Shown here one piece after another: positions 1 through 7,826 of a stretch of DNA of 32,025 nt (position 1 is its first letter; the number at the start of each line of letters is the position of its first letter). This stretch comes from Planctomycetota bacterium (lineage in GTDB: Bacteria > Planctomycetota > Planctomycetia > Planctomycetales > Planctomycetaceae): contig JAADHY010000136.1 of the NCBI GenBank assembly GCA_013151585.1, positions 1-32,025 on the forward strand. Reading direction: 5' to 3'. Made by a program: the position numbers and the translations under genes. Below the pieces are notes generated by a model, which had not been told where the DNA came from, did not search any database, and saw only the letters and a program-made list of their open reading frames with translations.

Positions 1-221
1 GTATCGGTGGCGCACGGCGCTGTCAAATGGAGCGCGACTGCGGAACGTGCTCGCGCACACGTTCACATCACAAACGAACGACAGCCGACATCTTCTTTTC
101 CCGCTCGGCTTGCATCCGCTTGCCGGAAGGGGATGATAGAAGGGCGTTCGCCCCGATCGAAAAGAGCCATCGTGGGTCCTCACCGGATGGGCCCACCGAG
201 AGTCGAACAACGGAGATCGAC

Positions 222-1880
222 ATGGTACGACGGATAGGTTGTCTGCTGGTGTTGATCGGTCTTGCGACAGGGACGGCCCAGGCGGAATACCGCGACCGGC
301 TGGTCTGGATTTTCGGCTGGAATCTCCGCAGTGACGAGCATCTTCAACAGATCGAACCGGTGCTCCGCACAGCGGCCCAACACGGATACAACGGCATCGT
401 GTTGTCGGCCAACCTCGGGCGACTTTGCAAGCAGCCGCCCGAATACTTCCAGCGCTTGCGAAAGCTGGCGGCCTTATGCGAGCAGCTTCACTTGGAAATC
501 ATCCCAGCGGCGTACGGGGTCGGCTACGGCGGCGAGTACCTGGCCCACGACCGCAATCTGGCCGAAGGCATACCAGTGCGAGATGCCACGTTTGTTGTTC
601 ACGGCCGCGAAGCACGCCACGTGCCGGACCCCAAGGTGCGGATCGCCAACGGAGGATTCGAAGAATTCAAAAGGAATCGGATGGCGGAATTCCGCTTCCA
701 TGACGAACCGGGAACGATCAGCTTTCCGGATACGAAGGTCAAGCATTCCGGCCGAGCGTCTTTGCGTTTTGAGAACTTTCGGGCACATCGAGCCGGCAAC
801 GCCCGCGTGATGCAAGAAATCTCGGTGCGGCCCTATCGGTGCTATCGCGTCAGCTTGTGGGTGAAAACAGAGAATGTGCAACCCGCGAACGCCTTCCGGA
901 TTCTGGTCTTGGCTGGTCAGCGCAATTTGGCGCCACGTTCGTTTCGCATTCCGAGCACGGCGGATTGGCGGAAAGTCACGATGGTGTTCAACAGCCTTAA
1001 CTTCCGCAGTGTTCGGCTTTATGCGGGCCTTTGGGGTGGCCGGTCGGGCCGCTTCTGGATCGACGATTGGACGATCGAGGAAGTCGGGCCGATCAACGTG
1101 CTTCGACGACCGGGCACGCCGGTCATCGTGACGGGCGAAGACGGCACGATCTACGTGGAGGGGCGCGACTTCAAGCCGCTGGTGGATCCACGGTTTAACT
1201 TCTACCGGATCGACCGGCCCGCTCCAACTCTGAAACTCACCTCGGGAAGTCGCATCCGCGAGGGACAGCGTCTGCGCGTGACCTGGTACCATCCGATGGT
1301 GGTGCACGATTCGCAGGTCACGGTGTGCATGGCCGAGCCGGAGCTTTACGAGATATTGCGACACGAAGTGAAGCTGCTGAACCAGCATCTGCAGCCTCGT
1401 CGCGTCTTGCTGAACATGGATGAAATCCGGATGGGCGGCACCTGTGCGGCTTGCGCGAACTCGAACATGGCCGAGTTACTTGGACGCTGCATCACTCGCC
1501 AGGTTCAGATTCTTCGCCAGGTGAATCCGCACATGCAGGTTCTGATCTGGTCCGACATGTTGGATCCGAACCACAATGCCCACGGCGATTACTACTTGGT
1601 TCAAGGCGACTTCACCGGTGTGTGGAACCACGTTCCGAAGGATTTGGTGATCGCTGTCTGGGGCGGCCGGCCGCGTCCGGAGAGCCTGCGGTTTTTCGCC
1701 GACCACGGCTTCGCGACGCTGGTGTCCTGCTACTATGACGCACCGAACCTAGAGGAGGTGAAGGGCTGGTTGCGAGCCACGCGAAATGTCCGAGGCGTTC
1801 GCGGCTTCATGTACACGACATGGCAGCGCAAGTACGATCTTTTGGCGCAGTTCGGTGATCTGATTCGCTCGCAACGTTAA
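222..1880 (+). CDS. Secreted GH20-like (beta-hexosaminidase-type TIM barrel) protein with an internal carbohydrate-binding-like insert
   Basis: In-frame ATG at 222 gives a signal peptide (MVRRIGCLLVLIGLATGTAQA). 'LLNMDEIRMGG' resembles the GH20 Asp-Glu pair. The middle section (NGGFEEF...WIDDWTIEEVG) resembles a CBM4/9-type beta-sandwich. The ORF track start at 27 adds an implausible N-terminus. Confidence 0.75.
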   Translation: MVRRIGCLLVLIGLATGTAQAEYRDRLVWIFGWNLRSDEHLQQIEPVLRTAAQHGYNGIVLSANLGRLCKQPPEYFQRLRKLAALCEQLHLEIIPAAYGVGYGGEYLAHDRNLAEGIPVRDATFVVHGREARHVPDPKVRIANGGFEEFKRNRMAEFRFHDEPGTISFPDTKVKHSGRASLRFENFRAHRAGNARVMQEISVRPYRCYRVSLWVKTENVQPANAFRILVLAGQRNLAPRSFRIPSTADWRKVTMVFNSLNFRSVRLYAGLWGGRSGRFWIDDWTIEEVGPINVLRRPGTPVIVTGEDGTIYVEGRDFKPLVDPRFNFYRIDRPAPTLKLTSGSRIREGQRLRVTWYHPMVVHDSQVTVCMAEPELYEILRHEVKLLNQHLQPRRVLLNMDEIRMGGTCAACANSNMAELLGRCITRQVQILRQVNPHMQVLIWSDMLDPNHNAHGDYYLVQGDFTGVWNHVPKDLVIAVWGGRPRPESLRFFADHGFATLVSCYYDAPNLEEVKGWLRATRNVRGVRGFMYTTWQRKYDLLAQFGDLIRSQR

Positions 1881-1956
1881 GCGGATTTGATGCCCCACCG
1901 GCGAGCCACCCACCAGACCACACGCCCAAAACAGCCATAAGCAGGAGGTTCGATCC

Positions 1957-4062
1957 ATGACGATTTCGCGGCGAGACTTTTTGGGGATCGCTGGTGCGAA
2001 TGCACTGGCTGTCTCGATTGCTCAAACGTGGCTGCGCACCGCGGCCGTAGCGAGCGAAAGTCAAAAAAAGACCAACAGACGGCAGCGTCCGCCGCTGGAA
2101 CCGCTGCACCGCATGCCGCACATGGTCCAGGAGTATTTCGTCGAGCAAGTGCATCGGTTTGAGCAGTCCCGGCTGGAGCGGTTGGCGAAACTGTCGACCA
2201 AAGCCGACGCCGAAGCGTACGTCCAAAGCGTCCGGAAAAGAATCCGCGAAGCTTTCGGACCTTTCCCGGAGCGGACGCCGCTGAACCCGCGCATCACGCG
2301 CGTCGTGGAGCGGGATCAATACCGCATCGAAAACCTGGTGTTCGAGAGCCGGCCAAACTTTTTCGTGACAGCCAACCTGTACGTGCCGAAAGGCCGCTCC
2401 TTTCCCGTTCCCGCCGTGGTCGGCACCTGCGGTCACTCGCGAAATGGAAAAGCGGCCGAAGCTTATCAATCGTTCGCGCAGGGGTTGGCTCGCTTGGGTT
2501 ACGTCGTGTTGATCTACGACCCGATCGGCCAGGGCGAACGGCTGCAATACCCGGATGAGAACTTGAAGTCACGCGTCGGCGTCGGCGTGCGCGAGCACCT
2601 TTACGCGGGCAACCAACAACTGCTGGTCGGTGAGTTCTTCGGAAGTTGGCGAGCTTGGGACGGCATCCGCGCGCTGGACTACTTGCTCACGCGCGAAGAG
2701 GTGGACCCGAACCGAATCGGCGTGACGGGCAACTCAGGCGGCGGCACCATGACCACGTGGCTCTGCGGGGTCGAACAGCGCTGGAGCGTGGCCGCGCCGT
2801 CGTGCTTTGTGACATCGTTTGTGCGCAACCTCGAGAACGAATTGCCAGCCGACATCGAACAGTGCCCGCCGAAGGTGCTCGCACTGGGGCTCGACCACGA
2901 AGACTTCCTGGCCGCGCTGGCCCCCAAGCCCGTGATCATTCTGGCCAAAGAAAAAGACTTCTTCGACGTCCGCGGCACCGAAGCGGCCTACCAACGGCTG
3001 AAGCGGCTCTATCGCCTGCTCGGAGCGGAAGAAAACATTGCCTTATTCGTCGGCCCGACCTATCACGGGTACTCCAAGGAGAACCGCGAAGCCATGTATC
3101 GATGGTTCAACCGCGCCACAGGCCTTTCGAAGGCAGAAACAGAGCCACCGCTCGTGATCGAGAAAGACGAGACGCTCTGGTGTGCCCCACGCGGCCAGGT
3201 TTGCCAGCTCGGTTCCCGTTCCGTTTTTTCTTTCACCCGTGAAACGTCTCGAAGGCTGACGAAGCAACGCGGCACCGTTACGCCGGAAAGGCTGAAAAAG
3301 TTATTGCCGCGCGTCCTGCGACTGCCGGAGGGCCGGCCCGCGACACCGCCTTATCGGATTCTGCGAATGATGTATGGCCGGCGGTACCCGAAGCGGTATG
3401 CGGTCCCCTATTTGGTGCAAACGGAGCCCGGTATTTTGGCCTGCGTGTACGGCCTGTACGACGAGCGTCACTATTCGCGGCCGCTCCGGGGAATTCGACG
3501 AGCGATTCTCTACGTCGCTCATCAATCGAGTGATGCGGAGTTGCGGGAGGAGCCGCTCCTGCGCGAACTAATCAAGGCGGAGCCGCAATCCGCGTTCTAT
3601 GCGTGTGACGTCCGAGGGATTGGCGAATCGCAACCGGATACGTGCGGCTTGAACATGTTTCACAATCCTTACGGCAGCGACTATTTTTATTCGGCCCAGT
3701 CCTTGATGTTCGACCGCCCTTACGTGGGCCAGAAAACGCACGACGTGTTGACCGTTCTGGATTGGTTGGCGTCGGTCGGCCATAGTGAGGTGCATTTGGT
3801 GGGCAAAGGCTGGGGAGCTTTGCCAGCCACTTTCGCGGCGGTGCTTTGCGACCGGGTCGTTCAAGTGACGCTGAAAAACGCCCTGCGATCTTACTCCGAG
3901 ATCGCGGAATCGGAATTCTACGACTGGCCGTTTTCGACGTTCCCGCCCGACGTTTTGAAGCACTTCGACCTGCCCGACTGCTACGGAGCGTTGAAAACCA
4001 AGCGGCTGCAGCAGATCGAACCGCTGGGGGCGAAAGCGCAGCCAGGAAGCCATCGTGGATGA
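1957..4062 (+). CDS. TAT-exported alpha/beta hydrolase (acetyl xylan esterase-like) with two hydrolase-like halves
   Basis: Twin-arginine signal (MTISRRDFLGIAGANALA). Nucleophile elbow GNSGGG in the first half. Second hydrolase-like half with 'VGKGWG' at the equivalent elbow. Purine-rich SD-like 'agcaggagg' upstream. Confidence 0.85.
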   Translation: MTISRRDFLGIAGANALAVSIAQTWLRTAAVASESQKKTNRRQRPPLEPLHRMPHMVQEYFVEQVHRFEQSRLERLAKLSTKADAEAYVQSVRKRIREAFGPFPERTPLNPRITRVVERDQYRIENLVFESRPNFFVTANLYVPKGRSFPVPAVVGTCGHSRNGKAAEAYQSFAQGLARLGYVVLIYDPIGQGERLQYPDENLKSRVGVGVREHLYAGNQQLLVGEFFGSWRAWDGIRALDYLLTREEVDPNRIGVTGNSGGGTMTTWLCGVEQRWSVAAPSCFVTSFVRNLENELPADIEQCPPKVLALGLDHEDFLAALAPKPVIILAKEKDFFDVRGTEAAYQRLKRLYRLLGAEENIALFVGPTYHGYSKENREAMYRWFNRATGLSKAETEPPLVIEKDETLWCAPRGQVCQLGSRSVFSFTRETSRRLTKQRGTVTPERLKKLLPRVLRLPEGRPATPPYRILRMMYGRRYPKRYAVPYLVQTEPGILACVYGLYDERHYSRPLRGIRRAILYVAHQSSDAELREEPLLRELIKAEPQSAFYACDVRGIGESQPDTCGLNMFHNPYGSDYFYSAQSLMFDRPYVGQKTHDVLTVLDWLASVGHSEVHLVGKGWGALPATFAAVLCDRVVQVTLKNALRSYSEIAESEFYDWPFSTFPPDVLKHFDLPDCYGALKTKRLQQIEPLGAKAQPGSHRG

Positions 4063-4065
4063 TGG

Positions 4066-4079
4066 GGCCCCTCAGGGCC
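4066..4079. terminator. Short hairpin between convergent genes
   Basis: GGCCC-CTCA-GGGCC stem-loop four bases after the stop codon at 4062. No U-tract, so termination is not certain. Confidence 0.3.
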
Positions 4080-4216
4080 TCGTCACAAGCTGCCTTCCGG
4101 GTCTCGATGGCGACGGCCAGTTCGGGACCTACCACCACCCGGTTACCGATTGGGACCGACCAACGGTCCCGCACGGTTTTTGCCGTCCCGCTGCCGTGGA
4201 TTCCAGCAAGCGGGGA

Positions 4217-4648
4217 TTACGGGGCAACGACGCCCTTTTTCAGGATCAAGTTGGCATACAACGCCGTTTCGCTGGTCGCGACAATGGCATAGGCCTTGCG
4301 GGCGCGTTCATAAAAAGCAAAGCGTTCGACCCGGGTCAGCTCCACCTTCCGGCCTTCATGCAATTCCAGTAGCCGGCGGAATTCTTTCCAGATGGGAGGT
4401 TCAGGGGCGTTCTTGTCGACCGGCTGCATGACCATGGCCACCTCTTCACTAAAGGTGTCGATCGGCAGGAACTTCAAGACGGCGTCCAGCACCGTTAGCA
4501 AGTCCAGTCCGTCGGCTCGCACGATGCGCTGAGCGTTGGAGTCGGCCGGGAAGTTGCCGTCTCCCAGAACCAGTTCATCGCCGTGGCCCATCTTCATCAG
4601 AACGGTCATCAGCTCCGGCGACAAAGCCGGGGGAACCCCTTTCAGCAT
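4217..4648 (-). CDS. RbsD/FucU family sugar mutarotase
   Basis: Start MLKGVPPALSPELMTVLMKMGHGDELVLGDGNFPAD matches the RbsD/FucU N-terminal pattern, including the GHGD histidine. SD 'AAAAGGAGA' lies just upstream of the ATG at 4648. The longer ORF (to 4906) adds an unlikely N-terminus. Confidence 0.85.
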   Translation of the reverse strand: MLKGVPPALSPELMTVLMKMGHGDELVLGDGNFPADSNAQRIVRADGLDLLTVLDAVLKFLPIDTFSEEVAMVMQPVDKNAPEPPIWKEFRRLLELHEGRKVELTRVERFAFYERARKAYAIVATSETALYANLILKKGVVAP

Positions 4649-5680
4649 CGTCCGTCTCCTTTTTCTGACAACTTGCGTCGAAAATCCTTCTGTTTCGTAC
4701 TCATCTTCGAAGGCGCTGCGAGCCTTTCTCCGAGGCGAATCCAAAGGCCCGTCCTTGTCGCAGCCGCCACCTCCCGATGACGGCATCGGCAGACGTGAAG
4801 CGTCAAACGTCTTTCCTCCCCATTGTGCCGATTGCAGTTCCAAACGGCAACGTCGCATCCGAGCCCGGCATCCGAGCCAGTCGTTTGCGGGGTAGAGAAC
4901 CCGCAAGAGGGACGGAAGGGAGACGTGGAGTCGCCATGTGAGAGCTGAGCGGCACGGAAACCCGAAATGAGCCGAAAAAATGAAGAAGGAAATGGAGCGG
5001 GGAACTCTTCAACAAGCCTGGCCGACAACCCGCGCGAAGACGTCTGCGTCCTGCGGCGGCGCACGCTGGGAGCGATCCGGGAAACGTCAGGGCGGAACCA
5101 CCGAGCGAAAAAAACGAACAAGCGACCAAAAAGTCTCACCGGACGGCCTAAGCCGTACCGTGGGCACTGCCCGTCCTAAAAAGGCAGAATCGTTCGGTGG
5201 ATGATGCTCATGCTCCTGTTCTACAGCCGTTTCACCACCTTGGTCTGTCGCGCGCTGATACAATGCGTCGGTTGGCGGATAGCCCGAATCGAAAACGTTG
5301 GGGAACCGGTTCAGACCGTTCAGCAACCGAATCATAAACTGAAATGGTAATTCGAGAATGCCAAGAGAATGTGAAAACCAGTCGATGAATACCGGCCGGA
5401 GCTGCATGGCGACTTTTGTCGGACGGCATTTCAGCGGTACCCGCCCGATCCACTCGGCACGCGTCGGACCGATCACGATCAAGTCACGACGCAGATCACC
5501 GACAGCGCGTATTCTAATTGCGAACTGCGAGCTTGGTATCGGCGCGTGGCCGAGGCGGGGTTTCGGCACACGCTGGGCGTAAGATCTGAATACGCGGGCT
5601 ACGGCCAGACGGACCACTCCGGTATGCAAGACTTCCTGACGGCCAAACTGAAACAAGAACACGAACGGACGAAATCGACG

Positions 5681-7363
5681 ATGAACGCACACGAGCGACA
5701 ATCCCGGCGGACGCTCCGCGCACGGCGGCCTTTGACTTTCTGCCTCTTTCTTTCACTGCTCCTTTTCGCATTGCGGCCGAACGTTGGAGATGGGGCCGGC
5801 GGCGCGAGGAGCAGGCGTCTCCTCAAGACACCGGGACGGGTATCGGTCGCTGGCGGACCAAAAGTCAACGAAGCGGTTTTCTTCTCCTTTGACGATCATG
5901 CCATTCCGTGGCGTAACAATTTGAAAGTCACGATGGTGCGGGCGAAGAAGCATCCGGCGAATCCGGTGCTGCGCCGAGGACCGCAAGGCGCGCCCGACCA
6001 TGGCCACGCGATTCTCTACGGCACGGTGTTGCACATCGGCGGCAAGTTTCGCATGTGGTATCTCGGTGTGTTCGAAAGCGAGATCAAGAACGGACAAGCG
6101 CCCGGTTGGTGGCGGCCCATGTGCTACGCCGAAAGCGACGATGGTGTCAATTGGAGACGGCCCGAGTTGGGGCTTGTCGAACTGCACGGGAACCGGAAAA
6201 ACAATGTCTGTTTGATCGAATCCGAGGTGCCGTCGCTGGCGAAAGTGAACGATTTCCTTTCGGTCATTTACGAGCCTGACGATCCTGATCCGCGGCGACG
6301 CTACAAGTGTGCTTACATCGCCCATCCGCCGTTCGGCGACGTGCGCGGCGGTCGAAGCCGCATCGGCCCGGATGAACGACGGTGGGCGGCTTTCGTCTGC
6401 GCCACGAGTGCCGACGGCTTCAGATGGAAAGTCGTCGGCGATCGGCCGATAAACGCCGGGGGCGAACGATTTGAGGTGTCGGGGTTGTATCGCTTTGGGC
6501 GTTTCTACTACGCCACCGGGCAACTCATCTCGCCCTGGACCTGGCGGATGGACGGCAGGAACATCGGGCGCGTCATGCTCGTCCATCGCTCGGCGGATTT
6601 CGAGCATTGGTCTCGGGCCAAAGCGATGGCTTTTGCGCGGCCGGGCCAGTTAACTTCGCCGCCGATCGCCGGCCAACAGACGCACATGGGCGCTGGCCTT
6701 TGGAATCGAGGCAACGTGATCGTCGGGCTTTACGGCATGTGGCACGACGCTCCCAGGAAGTCCCGGCCCGGTGAATCGTGGAACCACGGCGTCACGGTGG
6801 ACCTGGGCCTGATCGTCAGCAACGACGGCATTCATTTCCGCGAGCCTGTTCCCGATCATAAGGTCATTGCTCGCGGTGTCGAGGGGGAATGGGACAGTGT
6901 GGCCCTGCTGCAAGGCCACGCGTTTGTAAACATCGGTGACAAAACGATGATGTGGTACTCACACTGGGACACCAGCGGAAAACTGCGAAATATGGAAATC
7001 GGTCTCGCCACGATGCGGCGCGACGGATTCGGGTATCTATCGCGCAAAGTGGCAAACTCGGCGGCGCATTTTGTCACCTCGGCGTTCGAGACGGAGGGGC
7101 GTATGAAACTGTTTGTGAACGCGGCCGACGTGTCATCCGCTGCCCCGCTGACCATCGAGCTGCTCGACGAACTTGCCCGGCCGTTGCCCGGATTCTCTGG
7201 AGAGTCTGCGGCACGGGTCAGCCAACCAGGCACGCATTGCGAAGTCGTATGGCCGTCGCAAGGGTCCAGCCAGTTGCCGCAGCGTCGCACATTGGCCGTG
7301 AAGGTGCGTTTTCCAGAAACGGCCGATGCGAAAGTTTATGCTGTTTACGTCGGAGCGGAATGA
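5681..7363 (+). CDS. Secreted GH32/GH43-like five-bladed beta-propeller protein
   Basis: In-frame ATG at 5681 is followed by a basic and hydrophobic signal peptide (RRPLTFCLFLSLLLFALRPNVGDG). 'GKFRMWYLGVFES', 'PMCYAESDDGVNWRRPELGLVE' and 'MMWYSHWDTSG' are typical of glycoside hydrolase propellers. Confidence 0.75.
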   Translation: MNAHERQSRRTLRARRPLTFCLFLSLLLFALRPNVGDGAGGARSRRLLKTPGRVSVAGGPKVNEAVFFSFDDHAIPWRNNLKVTMVRAKKHPANPVLRRGPQGAPDHGHAILYGTVLHIGGKFRMWYLGVFESEIKNGQAPGWWRPMCYAESDDGVNWRRPELGLVELHGNRKNNVCLIESEVPSLAKVNDFLSVIYEPDDPDPRRRYKCAYIAHPPFGDVRGGRSRIGPDERRWAAFVCATSADGFRWKVVGDRPINAGGERFEVSGLYRFGRFYYATGQLISPWTWRMDGRNIGRVMLVHRSADFEHWSRAKAMAFARPGQLTSPPIAGQQTHMGAGLWNRGNVIVGLYGMWHDAPRKSRPGESWNHGVTVDLGLIVSNDGIHFREPVPDHKVIARGVEGEWDSVALLQGHAFVNIGDKTMMWYSHWDTSGKLRNMEIGLATMRRDGFGYLSRKVANSAAHFVTSAFETEGRMKLFVNAADVSSAAPLTIELLDELARPLPGFSGESAARVSQPGTHCEVVWPSQGSSQLPQRRTLAVKVRFPETADAKVYAVYVGAE

Positions 7364-7549
7364 AGAGGCGCCGCTGACATGAAGCACGTGGTCTCACGAA
7401 ATCAAATGGCCGATCTTCGAAACCTTTTGTTGCCATCCGTAGAATGCGGGGCCGGCTTCATTGTGGAGTCTCCTGGTAAGGCCGCGTGACCTCAACGCTA
7501 CTGCAGCGGCAGAGTTCAGTCCCGCCCGCGCGTTTCGCGGCGAGAGGAT

Positions 7550-7583
7550 GGCCGCCGGAGGCGGCCCAGAGCGGAGTCCGCTC
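7550..7583. repeat. Two adjacent tight hairpins in a convergent intergenic region
   Basis: GGCCGCC-GGA-GGCGGCC (7550-7566) followed by GAGCGG-AGT-CCGCTC (7569-7583), between genes ending at 7363 (+) and 7827 (-). Confidence 0.5.
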
Positions 7584-7826
7584 ACGCTGTTCCTCTCCCC
7601 ACAGCTACGCCCCAAGGCGAAAGGGCTTCCAATCCGAATTTCTTGCTGTTTCCGCATTCGTCCCGTGCATTACGTTTACCCTTTGAAAAAGGGAAAAAGA
7701 AAGTTCGGCGTCCGACCTTTGATGGGCCTGAAGAGAAAAGCCGGAGCCGAAAAGTCACGAAGCAGCAGTGGGGCTCCAGCCCCTCCACGGCCCCCCGGTG
7801 TTAACCGAATGTCTCTTCGTTTTCGG

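Noticed and set aside
474-1388. 304-aa minus-strand ORF
   Set aside because: Fully antisense to the GH20-like gene, with His/Arg/Pro-rich shadow composition.
5087-5701. 204-aa minus-strand ORF
   Set aside because: Overlaps the start of the GH propeller gene and has no recognisable motif; the plus frame there looks more protein-like.
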